NCBI GenBank assembly: GCA_004352715.1
Contig: SCFE01000025.1
Location: 2,280,921-2,344,920 of the forward strand
DNA from: Hofstenia miamia
Lineage: Eukaryota > Xenacoelomorpha > Acoela
DNA length: 64,000 bases
Reading direction: 5' to 3'
Part shown: in pieces, positions 10,882 through 22,688 of the stretch
Layout: each line of letters begins with the position of its first letter
Numbering within the stretch: the stretch's first letter is position 1
Made by a program: the position numbers and the translations under genes
The notes under the pieces: generated by a model
Database searches by the model: none
Seen by the model: only the letters and a program-made list of their open reading frames with translations
What the model was told of the DNA's origin: nothing

Positions 10882-11902
10882 GTACGATTATATTTAAATA
10901 TTATAGAGGGCTTATACCTAATATTTTTGTATTTTTATTTGTACGATCGTTATTTTTAGTATAACTCTTTATTACCAATTTTTTTGTTCAAATTTTGTTT
11001 GAAAAGTGATGGGGTTAAGTTTTCGAATTCTGAATTTCTAATTTCCTAGCGGCAAAATCAAGGTCATATATTAATTGCATTGATATTTCTTGCAGCAACA
11101 TACTCCTCGCATAAATGAATAAATTTATAAACGCACAATAGATTACTTTGTAAATTAAAGTCTTAAGGAAAATGCAAGAATGACTACGAAAATCCTCAAA
11201 TATGAAAAACCAATGATATCAGGGATACATCGTGACAAAATTTATAATAAAATGGCATTGGAAAAAATTGAGTAAATTACCAATGAACAGGGCCCGGATT
11301 TTCATGCCTCTATATTGAGAGCGATTTGGTAACATTTGAGGTTTATTTCTATTAAAATATTACTATGAAGTTATATTTTTACAATTCTGATCGTTTCTGA
11401 CCTGTTAGAGATTCTTCCAAAACTAAACATTGTGTTTCTAAATTTATTTTTCTTACTACAGAATTAATTACCTTTAATGTAATTTTGCTCTTTTCAAGAT
11501 TTTTAAAATTTCACATAATCATGAGCGTTGGTTTCAAAATGAACGGTTATTAAACTATTCGCTTGTTAAATTCAAATAGAACTTATAACTCAATCTTTAA
11601 TTATTTTTTCAATTGCAGGGGACAACATTTGTATGTGCAGAATTTCGTAGTGAAGTGAGACTGCATTTTGTTAAGGAATTAATTTTTCGTTCATCAGTAT
11701 TGAATTTTTCTATTGGCTTATTAATTGCTTCTAAATATAGGTAGCTGCTTATAAAATGAATTCTGTATTAGCGTTCTATATCAATATTTGCTTTGATAAA
11801 CCATATCAACACTACTTATTAAAGCCTAAATATTATGTTGCGATAAATTTGTTTTGTGATGATTTTGTGATTTTTGTTATTAAGCCTTTAATATTTATTT
11901 AG

Positions 11903-12057
11903 CAAGCGAGAGCTTATGTTGAATACGCCTATCAATTCAACGAAGAATTCGTGCGTCCGTCTCATATCAATAAGCTGTATGTTGTTCCAAAAGAAGAAGC
12001 TTTTCAGCCCACGCACTCTGGTTACAATTTCGGCTCTTTACTACAATATGCCCTAAT
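11903..12057 (+). CDS. bestrophin exon F (cytosolic C-terminal region)
   Basis: 155 nt. The acceptor TTATTTAG ends at 11902 and the donor AAT|GTAAGC is at 12058, giving phase 0 in and phase 2 out. It reads QARAYVEYAYQFNEEFVRPS, then a V-P-K-E-E-A-F-Q-P segment and GYNFGSLLQYAL. The similarity to known bestrophin tails is weak. The support is phase: it joins exon E without a stop and joins exon G so that the split codon gives Met. Divergent C-terminal tails are normal in this family. Confidence 0.75.
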
Positions 12058-14197
12058 GTAAGCTCTTTCTATTACTTTACATGTCTAAGCGAAAACATTG
12101 TAGCCTCTTATATTTATTTTTAAAAATCCTATTTGATTCAGGTAAGAATTAATTTTAAGTCCGCCAAGTCTAGTAATTTTGGTTTTTGATATAGTGATTT
12201 AGCTGAAATTCAAACACTTACGTACTTTGCAATGCTCATTTTTTACTTCAAAGTAATATCAGTGCATTCATATATTTCCTGGTATTGTCTCGGGTGATTT
12301 GGAATTTCAAAGTATCAATGTGTTATATTAAGTAAGCTAAAGACAAACTTTTAAAAAGTATTAAATATTGTATGGTACAGAAATATATATGAACACGTGT
12401 AGTGAATCATCAGTGGAACAAATTTCGTAAATGTGTGAAAATTGCCTTAAATCTCTTCGTTATTTGGCATAGATGCAGCGGATATAAAGTATTTCTTTCC
12501 ATTTGTTTATGATCTTCAGCTTCAAACATTTTTAAGCTATCATAATTTATTGTTGAAATTCGTTCCTAAAGAACTTTTTGCAAAAAAATTGTCATCGCTT
12601 CATTACATGAGAATCAATACGATATACAGCATATTCATATCTTATTTTTGATATTACTGAATCATCTTATAGTTTATTAATGGTATCTTGATCATCAGTG
12701 GTAATTTTTAAATCAACTATGACATACAAAGTTATGTTATGAGATGATATTAACTGAAATTTACATTTCATATTGAAAATCACGCCAAGAATCTTTAGTT
12801 CATTGCATTAATTGCAATGCGCATTGAATTTTTTATTAATTCATAAACGAATAAACGTTAGATTTTTCGAAATTTATATGCATTCCATTTTCAAATGTCC
12901 AGCATTTTATCCCCTACTGTAGTTACAAAACTGTTTCCAAAAATAACGCCTGCATTTGATTTCTTGTGATGCACAGCTTTTAGAAAATGTAAAATTGGTA
13001 TTGAAAAGTGTGTTTAAAAAACTTATATAAAGATTTTTATTCGCGGAAGACGAGGGTTATTGAACTTTGACCTGCTGGGCTCTCTCACATCAGATTTTGG
13101 GACACTTGTTAACTTGTTCAGATAAAGTAAGAATAGTTAGGATATGTGGTACTGGTACTAATATTTCCCCTGAATTCCTCATCCTCTTCCCGCCAACATT
13201 TAAGAGAGAATAAGTGAATTTCACAATTTTTTTACAGTTATTATAAAGTCCTCTGGATGGCTACAGTCAAAGCCTACTTAAATGTTTATAGTAGATTTTG
13301 TGTTACTACAACTCACCCAACAGTATTATTTAGCACCATAAAAACATACTGGAAATAATAAATTTATTAACAAATAAAAACTTGAAAAGTTCAGAAAATC
13401 GCTATTTGTTGTTTTTTTTTAATTTCGTCTACCTTTTATAGCTATTTTGTAATATTTTCCTTCAAAGTTATTAATAGGGCAACAAAAAAGTTAATACGGT
13501 TAATAAAGTTAATATGGTTAATTTCCAGTTATAAGGTTAGTAAAATTTATTAGATTAAAACGTTATAGTTTCGTTTAGGATTGAACCAAAAAATTAGCAA
13601 CATATACAATATCGCATTTCAGATCACACTGTATTGAGTAAATAATGTGATTGACGAATAAATCCTGGCCAATTAAATCATTAACAACCTATCGCACTGC
13701 ATCGGGTGTGGAAAGAAGCTTTTTGCAACTCAACAAATTACTTCAGAAAGATAGGAACTTTTTGCCAGTCAATATTGAAAAATACTTTAAATTCTACTTC
13801 AATTTCGCCAACTCTGAAGTTCAATAAAATATTGAAAAAATTCGATATTTAATAAGTTAACGTCAAAGTTAGCATGAACAAAGGTTAGGTTAATTTTCCA
13901 ATTTTTATAGATTAATTTGTGGTTGCCTTAGTTATTATATTAAGCTTCAAATCAAATGTAGCAGTTATTTTGGGAGGCAGGTAGTATTTGTTATTAAAGC
14001 ACATTTAATTCTCAGGAACATTTTGCATTGAATCGATTGATCGAAAACTAGTATACATTAAATCGCATTTAAAACTACAATAGTATTTGGATAATTATCA
14101 CTTCATACTGTTTTATATAAATATCATTTAATATGCATCCATTCAAAAATTCTCGCTCGGTGTAAATATATTGATTTAATCCAGCAGGCAATTTAGT

Positions 14198-14213
14198 GTC
14201 CACATATGTGGAC
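14198..14213. repeat. perfect 16-bp palindrome
   Basis: GTCCACATATGTGGAC is self-complementary over 16 bp and includes a CATATG E-box-type core. It sits 25 bp left of a dispersed repeat copy, so it may be part of a repeat rather than a regulatory site. Confidence 0.6.
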
Positions 14214-14238
14214 GATAATACTCAAGATGATATTTGAG

Positions 14239-14278
14239 CTAGAAAATTACACATGGTGATATAAAGAGCTGAAATTGC
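14239..14278 (+). repeat. dispersed repeat copy 1 (partner at 54282-54320)
   Basis: The segment CTAGAAAATTACACATGGTG, with the 20 bases after it, is matched with about four differences by the reverse complement of 54282-54320. Weaker similarity continues for about 40 bp beyond. Family unknown. Confidence 0.5.
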
Positions 14279-14442
14279 TTAACGCAAATATTACTATATT
14301 TCTAGAAAAATATAAATTTTTATATTTTCGATATATCAATTCTTTGCAAAAATTTAATCAGTTTTTTTATTTTCCGTTAATTTAAATTAGGAATGACTTA
14401 GTTGATTGAGTTAGTTTATATTTGCATGATTATTAAAATATA

Positions 14443-14772
14443 CAAGCGCGGTCCTAGATTTCGAACGGGGCGTTTCAATTTTTTTCTCAAAAATAATTAT
14501 TAAAGATTAAAGATTTTGTAAGCTGACCAAATTCTAATAACATCTTGCAATGATTTATGAAGTTGTTCCAAAGACTTTGAAGTACATATTTATAGACATG
14601 AAAGCTAGTTTTAATTCATGGTGGAGCAGAAAATTTTTTTGAAAAGCTGGTTTTTATTTTATGAAAAATCACTAAAAAATTTTTATCACAATATTCACAT
14701 AAAAAATCGCTGTTTCATAAAGTGTTTAGTTTTTTAAAGAGAGAGAAGCCGTCCCCCGTAAAACCGCGCTTG
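14443..14772. mobile_element. 330-bp MITE with CAAGCGCGGT terminal inverted repeats
   Basis: CAAGCGCGGT at 14443-14452 is exactly inverted as ACCGCGCTTG at 14763-14772. These GC-rich ends stand out in an AT-rich intron. Behind them are imperfect GGGGCG / CCCCCG segments at mirror positions (14463-14474, 14750-14758). No coding capacity. Ends of this type fit a non-autonomous Tc1/mariner-like element; no clear target-site duplication was seen. Confidence 0.65.
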
Positions 14773-17383
14773 AGAGTATTTCATATAAGAGTAGCATTAT
14801 AAAGCATTATTATGTTTTAGCTTGCTATTGTTGTAATATTTAACCTTAGCATTGAAAAATTAATATATTTTGATACAGTGTTTCTTCTAAGTACGACTTG
14901 TATTAATATTATTAGTTATATGTAATTCCATAAAAAACTGCCAATCAGAAAAAAGATGGAGAACAACTCAATTTATAGCAAAATTTATAAGAGATTGTAG
15001 AGAAATCAAACTAATTATTATTCTAATTACAATAATGTAGCCTGCTGAAACAACGTTTTTAACTACTTTTAGATTTTCAGAGGATTTTCTCCCACTTATT
15101 TGATTAAACAAGAAATATTTTTATAATTTTAAACCCCGGCAGGTTGGTAATTGCCGATACGTCTTTGATGCAGACACATTTAGCAACAGAATTGCCAATA
15201 GATTTCAGTGGTGTCGGTAGGGTTGTTCATAAATTCCTTCTTCAATTCTAAAACACAGATAGAACCATGCACTTTTCTTTTTAAGGTTTCGAATTCGACA
15301 TAAACTTAATCACGCCCGCCATCTGAGATAATGAAATGGTTTGTATTAGACATGTTTAACAACATAATTTTAAAGAGTGCGTCCATACAAACAATAAATG
15401 GAAGGGTTATGGGTTGAGTACTTTTTGAATGCCACCCCAGATCGGGTGTGAAGAGCATTCGATGAAAACTAAATATCTGATAGAAGAATACAATTAAAAT
15501 ATGAAAGAATTGATTGAGTCAACAATTAAATTATGACCTTAATTCAAACAAAATGTTTTGTACTGTGATACCCAAATATATTCCACGGACTATAGTTTTC
15601 GCTATAAATTCTAAAACATGCATGTATGCAAATATTTGATTATTCAATAAACTTTGTAGTTAATTACATGCGCTCTTCACTGCGCCTCAGATAATAGGCT
15701 TGGACAAATTAAAAAATTGTTCCAACATCTCAGTTTACTAATTTTTTTTAATTCTATTTGCAAAGAATTTACTAATCTCAGTATTCACTTTGTAATATAC
15801 TCATTTCATTCAATGAGTGGATAACTATACGTAATTAATCCTGGATTGCCTACTCATTGTCAGTGTGAGTATTTGTGACATTAGTTTTTTTAACACCTCT
15901 TACTCTAATTCGTCCTAAAATCTGACGAAAGACTGTGTCATATATGATCATTCTCACTTTGCAAATCCAATAGAACACTAACAAACTAATTTAAGACTGT
16001 GTTGCCATAGTCAATATAATATATTTCTGCATGTTGCTGATTAGTGGTACTTAATGCCTCAATAGTGTTATAACTTTGAAATGGATTCTCATATAATCTT
16101 TCACAAGTGCAATTTTTAATTTCCATATTCATCACACAAAAACAGCTTATAAACAAAGCCTTCTATATAGTTCATTTCGACTACTAACATTTAACACTTT
16201 CAAAATATGAATACTTTCCTTTTATTCGATTAGTATTTTCATTGGTCAAAATCCAGAGATTACGCAAAAGTACCCCGTTTTATATACTTTAGAGTTTTCT
16301 TTTGATCTAGGGATGAGTTCAAAATGTTAGCATGGTGTTTTATAGTGTTGGCTGAAAAAACCACAGGGTGTTTCAAACAAGTTTAAAACACATTTTTCTT
16401 CAATGTTTTTTCAGATATTTTTTAAGGACCAAGCCACTCAGCCTGCAATAAATACATTCGGTTATTTTCTGCTAATTTATGTTTATTCAAAAATGCTAAA
16501 TGAAGCTGAAAATTTAACTGAGCCCTAAAGTGATTCCTAAAGCATTTACATCATATTCATTTAGCATTTTTTGTTTATTAGTTTATTTTTCTTTTGTTTC
16601 TGTTCAATATATTTATTGAAAAAACATGTTTTAAACGTGTTAAACATTCTCCATTTACTAATTTTCTCAATTTCAGTTATCTGCTTTTCAAAAAACTGCT
16701 TAAGCATGAAGATGTATAGAATCCGTTAAAATGAATTAAGCAAAATAGCTTTTATTAAATTAACAAAGATGGATTATTGCGGTTCTATAGTGGCGTTCTT
16801 ATGTTATAGTCATTTGACAAAAATAAAAGCACAATGCAAGGATCATTTAGGCAAGATATAGTGAGTTAAAGTCCTTGCATTATACATTGAGGAAACCCCA
16901 ATAGGGGAGATCTAGTCAATGAATTTGGTTTGAAGTATAGCTTTAAAATTCTTCACAACAACTTATATCATAGGTACAAGCTTGTTGAAGTTAATTTTCG
17001 ATGTGGCTTATTTTTTTAAATTCTGCGGTTCGGAAGTTTCCTGCATCTTGGAATTATGTGTGCTTACAGCATTATGCCAAAATGTTTCAACACTCAATCG
17101 TCATCTTTGGAAATCTATTTCGCCAACTACAGCATAATATTGAAAGCTTGCTGTATATTCTAGTTTAAGACGCTATTTTTGAGTTGGCCGAAATTTCAAC
17201 CAAACATAACACTGTATACCAAATTTATGCCATACTAATTGTAAAAAAAAGGAAAGGCATTAGTATATAATGCTAAAAAATGGCATATTTGGTGATTCAC
17301 TATTGTTTGATAATTTTCGCCAATAGCAGATGCTGTTCAGAAATTACTACTATTTACAAGATTTTGCAGCAATGTTTGTTTAG

Positions 17384-17495
17384 GGATGTACCAAAGATTG
17401 TTTACCATGGCGCAGTCGACTTACTAGATAATGATGAAAATGATAGTCCACCTCCATATGTAGACGTTGATAACCGCGAAGATACTGGGCTATAA
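17384..17495 (+). CDS. bestrophin last exon (C-terminal tail with PPPY)
   Basis: The acceptor TTGTTTAG precedes 17384. The first G completes the codon left by exon F (AT+G). The frame then reads DVPKIVYHGAVDLLDNDEND and SPPPYVDVDNREDTGL, followed by TAA at 17493-17495. The tail is acidic and contains SPPPY, which fits the PPxY consensus for WW-domain proteins such as Nedd4-type ligases (inference). The exact phase fit across a 5.3-kb intron is the main evidence that this exon belongs to the gene. Confidence 0.7.
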
Positions 17496-18742
17496 GTAAG
17501 TATAGAGATTCATTTAAGACTTAGAATTTTATGAAGTTTTTTCCTAAGTAAAAATGGATGATTATGTATGAGTTTCAACAAACATTACTCCGTAAAGGTA
17601 AACATTATTTCAGTCATAGTTTTTTTAATTCAATTTTAAAATTGCGAAGTGCCTTTTACGTCAATCTTTTTTAGACAATGTCTAAAATTTATCTAAGGTT
17701 GTGATCCTTAGGCTATTTTAGGGAAATCAAGCAGTTTCTGTTTATGTTATGATTTGAAGTATCAATTTTTTTTAAATCATATGACGAAGCTGTTTCTAAA
17801 AATTGCACTTGAACGTAAACAGACGTCAAACTTGTGCTAATTTACTGTACTATTTACTGGCGTTTGTCTTCGTCTGTCATTAATTATTATTGATTTTATC
17901 AAAATGTTTTGTTAGATATTGCAAATGTTTATATTTCCGTCTCTGAATTGCACTATACATGCAGTAATCTACTTGTATTATATTGCATTTTAGAATTACG
18001 CTTGCTACAAAGTTAATCATGGCTGTGACTTTCAGTGTTTCTTATCTTATTTTTTAATTACTAGTTTGTAGCAAATTGCTGTTCAGATTTTATTGTATTT
18101 ATGAATTTTTTAATATAATTTGCATGGTGTTCTATAATTTTCAACACATTTACCCCTAATCTCTTGTAATAATGTGACAATTAGCTAGGGAATATTAAAT
18201 GTAACTTCCTGATTTGTTGACTGGTTACATTTCACAAAATGGAAACACCAATAAACTTAGGCGTTAGACTAATTAAATCAAACACATACATGAAGTATAA
18301 TTGTCGACATAGACCACTGTCTGAGTTTCAATCATGTCTATTCTTCGATCACTTGTATATTCAATAAATTTTTCTTATTAAATATATATGATCCAAATAA
18401 ATAACTGACATGAATGCTTGATTTAAGTAAACTCCGAATATAGAAGCACAGCAAGAGTAAAACGAAAATGACCGATGTTTAATCGGGGCATCAATATTAT
18501 CTACAAAAGTAATAATATAGGACAATTCAAAAACGACAATGTATTTTAATTAATTATAATTTACAAAAATTGAAATTAACTACATTTATCTATACAAAAA
18601 TCCTAGTTACAAAATATGTTTCAGATATACCCGAACATTTTTTCATTTTTAGTGATAAAAGATAATACATCTAGCAGTAGAATATCATAGATTAATTATT
18701 AATCTTACATTCACTTTGAATAAAATTTAGGAATGTCCCTTA
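17496..18742. other. downstream of bestrophin: probable 3' UTR, then intergenic
   Basis: Poly-A signal candidates AATAAA occur at 18250-18255 and near 18363. No ORF or repeat recognised before the P-like transposon terminus at 18743. Confidence 0.4.
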
Positions 18743-18925
18743 GTGGACGCATGAACTTCTATAATACTAACTGGACTGGAACAAAAAAAACACTAATCGC
18801 AAGATTTGGCCGATCTTAAAATTTTATTTATTGATAATAATTTATTTTATTTACAGAGATAACACCGAAATCATTGTATTTATGTACAAAAAATTGTATA
18901 AATCAAAAAATTATTTTTCATAAAA

Positions 18926-19459
18926 TCAATACAAAGAGCTACTAGCTTGAAATTTTACAATTTTACTTCTCTTCATACGTGTACTAGAAGTGTTTTGATT
19001 TTTGACAAAATTTTTCATTAGACAGTTGAATGTCTTTTTAATAATTAATTCCAATGAATTATTGTTAAAATGCTGTCTACAGCAAATATTTGTCACATGA
19101 AAATGTTCTTTTAGTCCATTTTGACACAAAGAATGAAATAAGTAAAAAACGTTCTGATTAGAACTAAGCAACTTCAAAAATTTTTCATGCAGTAAAACCT
19201 TGTCAAACGTGCTCATTGTATAATAGACAATGTAAAATAACAGATCAGACGGGTGAAGTAGTCCACCACGATCAACAATGTTTAGGAAGTCTCCAAATAG
19301 TGTATTAGTGTAGGTTTCAGTCTCTGAACTGACCAATTGTCTTCTACACTCATGACAATTGATTTGACTGGACAAGGATTTAGCAATGTATCCTGCAATA
19401 TAAAAACAAATGTTAGCACTATCAGTTTCCAGTTCAAAATTTTCTGAATTTAAATCCAA
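18926..19459 (-). pseudogene. P-like transposase C-terminal fragment, first (probably duplicated) copy
   Basis: The 177-codon frame begins inside the transposase (DLNSENFELETDSANICFYI) and runs to the natural C-terminus, ending NTSSTRMKRSKIVKFQASS-like. It includes a CxxC pair (INCHECRRQL) and an H-rich block. Relative to the second copy it lacks two bases just upstream (GCTTTGTTTTCC against GCTTTATGTTTTCC near 19490), which closes the frame on that side. It does not have the extra base that interrupts copy 2. The complementary indels look like alternative haplotypes or read errors of a single locus. Confidence 0.75.
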
Positions 19460-19590
19460 TACTTCCTCTGAAAAGAAGAACTCGCACAGCTTTGTTTTCC
19501 TTAGTATTGGGGTCTAAGCCAACGTCTAAATTACGAAGATCTGAACTAGAATATTTAAATAGACACAATCGCTTAATTTTGGCTTCGCAG

Positions 19591-19591
19591 N
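19591..19591. other. single-N assembly join
   Basis: One N separates two near-identical 675-bp copies of the transposase 3' part, which suggests contig ends that overlap but were not merged. Confidence 0.9.
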
Positions 19592-19600
19592 TTCATAAAA

Positions 19601-20756
19601 TCAATACAAAGAGCTACTAGCTTGAAATTTTACAATTTTACTTCTTTTCATACGTGTACTAGAAGTGTTTTGATTTTTGACAAAATGTTTCATTAAACAG
19701 TTAAATGTCTTTTTAATAATTAATGTCAATGAATTATTGTTAAAATGCTGTCTACAGCAAATATTGTTACATGAAAATGTTTTTTTAGTCCATTTTGACA
19801 CAAAGAATGAAACAAGTAAAAAACGTTCTGATTAGAACTAAGCAGCTGCAAAAAAATTTCATGCAGTAAAACCTTGTCAAACGTGCTCAATTGTATAATA
19901 GACAATGTAAAATAACAGATCGGACGGTTGAAGTAGTCCACCACGATCAACAATGTTTAGGAAGTCTCCAAATAGTGTATTAGTGTAGGTTTCAGTCTCT
20001 GAACTGACCAATTGTCTTCTACACTCATGACAATTGATTTGACTGGACAAGGATTTAGCAATGTATCCTGCAATATAAAAACAAATGTTAGCACTATCAG
20101 TTTCCAGTTCAAAATTTTCTGAATTTAAATCCAATACTTCCTCTGAAGAGAAGAACTCGCACAGCTTTATGTTTTCCTTAGTATTGGGGTCTAAGCCAAC
20201 GTCTAAATTACGAAGATCTAAACTAGAATATTTAACTAGACACAATCGCTTAATTTTGGCTTCGCAATGAATTATATCTTTTACTGATATATAATACTTT
20301 CCTCGGCAGCATTGCCGATACCATGAGAATCTCTTCTCCAGTCTATCACTGGAAAAATACCCAGTGAGAACAAATTGAAATCCACTTTCAATTAGGAAAA
20401 CACTTAATTTGGCTATGCTAAAAGAAGTAATTCGGCATGCAAAAAAAGTAGCTTCAGTTAAACCAGGTCCATTTTCATAATTCTCCCAATGATGATATTT
20501 GGAGTAAGTATTCAATTTTGAAATCCACAATTGTTCTAATTGGGTCACTAAAACAACTTCGTTTGTGAAGACCCTTGTCACATGTTTTGCCATTCACAAT
20601 GGACCACCATTGGAAAATTATTTTTAAAAAATAACAGGTAGATTTTAAGGACCGTTCCTTTGGAATTTTATAGCTAATAATATGCAGTAAAATTTTCTCA
20701 CATAAAATATATATATATATATATATATATATAATGCATTTGTACACAAAATACAA
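19601..20756 (-). pseudogene. P-like transposase, second copy (frameshifted)
   Basis: Read from 20756 downwards. The first frame (to 20475) gives QWWSIVNGKTCDKGLHKRS, the P-type WW-x-I-V-N block. The frame then shifts near 20480 into 20593-19877, with GPGLTEATFFACRITSFSIA, then VLTGYFSSDRLEKRFSWYRQ, the hallmark L-x-G-x-(F)-x-x-D-x-L-E-x-x-F-x-x-x-R-Q motif. ICFYIAGYIAKSLSSQ and the CxxC pair follow. A single inserted base near 19888 shifts it again into 19953-19726 and 19801-19601. At least three frame breaks, so no functional product as written; some may be sequence errors. Confidence 0.8.
20707..20733. repeat. (TA)n microsatellite
   Basis: TA dinucleotide run inside the P-like element, upstream of the surviving transposase frame. 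It produces spurious YIYIYI reading frames. Confidence 0.95.
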
Positions 20757-21389
20757 CGTATATTAGTGTATGTTTGTATGATAGTCAAAATATATAAACT
20801 AAATGTAGTATTATAGAGCATTATTATGGATTACATGGAGTATTTATAATCACTTAGAATTGAAAAATAAATATGCAAACATCTAAATTTTTTCTGCTAA
20901 TGGCAAGCATAAATACTTTTTACTAGCATGTTTCAATCTTCTAAACCGAAATTTGCGTTTGAAATCTCTCAAGTTGATATGATATGCTTTCTAATATTTA
21001 AAAAATACATGTGTTCAAACTTCAATATCTTTATGGGGTTTAAAAATTTCAAATGTAAATGAGACATTAAATTTTCCTTTTTTGATTGCACAAATTTGAT
21101 TGGTTCCAGTCCAGTTAGCATTCAGAGGTTCATGGTGGACGAAAAGTAAACAGATTATTTATTCAATTACATGCATTGCATAGTAAAATGACATGACTTC
21201 ATTTAATCTTGTATGTAATGTCTACTAAAATTCACCAAGCAATTGGATATCTGGCAACAAACATACTTGTATGAAATCATAATAAATGTACCCTGATTAA
21301 ATACATATAAAGTACAAAAATGCAAGCATTCTCTATCTATACACAATAAATGTTACGACTAAGTAAAATATTCTTTATTCAGTTAAATA

Positions 21390-22080
21390 TTTATATGCAG
21401 ATAAAGGAGATATCAAAAAATTTAAAAAAATCTATCATATGGTCATTAATAAAATCAAAGAAAAAATTATTGAAAGAACTATAGAATTAACAACAAAACG
21501 TGAAAAATTAATATCAAGAGGTTTGCATCAAGATATCATTGCTTTTACATTTAACTGTATTCGAATTTTCACTAAGTCAATTATAAAGAATCACATACTA
21601 AGAAAATAAAGTGGCTTTGTTATAAACAACGTATTAATGTTTTTAACGCAACAAACACCGTTAAAAATTTTGCACAAGTTGTAATACCTGATCACATTTT
21701 GAAAGTATTAGAAAAAGGACCAAAGCAAATCATCACATCCAAATTCAAAAAAATTGATGTTCTTACTGAATTTGAAAATCTAACTTAAGATCGAATTAAA
21801 GAAAAATGAATATCCAAATATTTTCATAGATCGATATATTAAGAAATCATTAGAAGACATTTTAATTAAGACAAAAGATCAAAGAACAATCAAACTAATT
21901 ATTGTAGTTTATTTGTAACCAGGATTGATAATTTGCAACTTAGATTATATTTGTAACGTTGATTTCGTAAATAAATTTAACAATTAAATTATGAACATTA
22001 TTTTAAGATCGAATATAGAGGACTCCACACTAAAAACATGATCAAAGAACTCAGAAAAATAACAATTGAAGAAAAAGTTA
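21390..22080 (+). mobile_element. Penelope-like element, deleted reverse-transcriptase region
   Basis: Readable fragments include KIKEKIIERTIELTTKREKL and ISRGLHQDIIAFTFN. After a shift comes FAQVVIPDHILKVLEKGPKQ, the 'lekGpkF'-like N-terminal RT block of PLEs. Near 21785 the sequence jumps to the C-terminal end of the RT (NEYPNIFIDRYIKKSLED). Near 21990 it reaches IEYRGLHTKNMIKELRKI. The palm with the catalytic aspartates is missing. A second PLE copy at 24410-24600 matches 21790-22075 closely and lacks the roughly 90-bp insertion seen here at about 21905-21985. Confidence 0.65.
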
Positions 22081-22082
22081 GA

Positions 22083-22560
22083 TTAATATTGTGGCGTCGG
22101 CATTAAACCTGGTGTCATCGCAGCATGATTTGCCGATGTCGCAGTATTATAATCAAATGAAATCCAATAGTAACGGGGTGATCGTACACCTTGAGCGTTA
22201 AAATAATACGGGAGATCAGGTAACAGTAAGGGTGTGGCCACATTCGGCCGACCTGATACAGAGAATCTCACAAGAAAGAGTCGCATTGGACGAGAGCCCT
22301 AATTTAAAGGAGAGAGAAAAACCTAAGAGTTCTTGGGTGCATATGTAACCTACACTCAGTGCTTCCTTAGCTCGTGCAATTTAGGTGGCAGCAATAAATT
22401 AAATAAATAACGACATGAAGAGCAAATGTATAAAGCCCTATCCCTATACCTGCCGGAGTGCCGATGGGTGAGCTTGCGGAGTTGTGGCAGCACAAGGCAC
22501 CGGTATCAGCACTTCGAGAAATTTAGAAAAGCATTTTAAATAAAATATACAAGTCAAGAA
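22083..22560. other. GC-richer insertion of unknown origin inside a PLE
   Basis: About 480 bp with clearly higher GC than its surroundings, lying between the RT remnant (ending 22080) and the endonuclease (22689). The 67-codon minus ORF here shows no recognised domain. I looked for a hammerhead-ribozyme core (CTGATGA ... GAAA), which PLE terminal repeats can carry, and did not find one. It may be a SINE, a MITE, or the junction between two PLE copies. Confidence 0.4.
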
Positions 22561-22688
22561 AACAGAGTAAACTAAACTATATTGAATGGAATATTACAAT
22601 CGTAGCATATTTATAAGTAATAAACAGGTAAGTCGTTAACAAAAACTAACGAGAAACAACAAAACAGGTTCCTCGCGTAACCTTTTGT

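Larger units (their letters stand above)
12058..17383 (+). other. large bestrophin intron (5.3 kb)
   Basis: Bounded by GTAAGC at 12058 and TTGTTTAG at 17376-17383. It is AT-rich with no coding sequence I can support. It contains a 330-bp TIR element (14443-14772), a perfect 16-bp palindrome (14198-14213) and a short repeat shared with 54 kb (14239-14278). Confidence 0.7.
18743..21140 (-). mobile_element. P-element/THAP9-like transposon with about 40-bp terminal inverted repeats
   Basis: The left end 18743-18782 (GTGGACGCATGAACTTC... then CTAACTGGACTGGAAC) is the inverted counterpart of the right end 21103-21140 (GTTCCAGTCCAGTTAG... GGTGGAC). The inner 16 bases CTAACTGGACTGGAAC are identical. 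Between them, on the minus strand, lies a P-element-type transposase C-terminal region. The 675-bp segment 18915-19590 is repeated at 19592-20268 across a single N, so the real element is probably about 1.7 kb. No THAP zinc finger or catalytic N-terminal half fits in the 340 bp upstream of the ORF, so it is an internally deleted, non-autonomous copy. Confidence 0.8.

Noticed and set aside
20475-20756. ORF starting MYFVYKCIIYIYIYIYI as its own gene
   Set aside because: Its start is translated (TA)n microsatellite; only its last part is transposase-derived.
22430-22520. Hammerhead ribozyme associated with the Penelope-like element
   Set aside because: The conserved CTGATGA and GAAA core elements are not present in a foldable arrangement.
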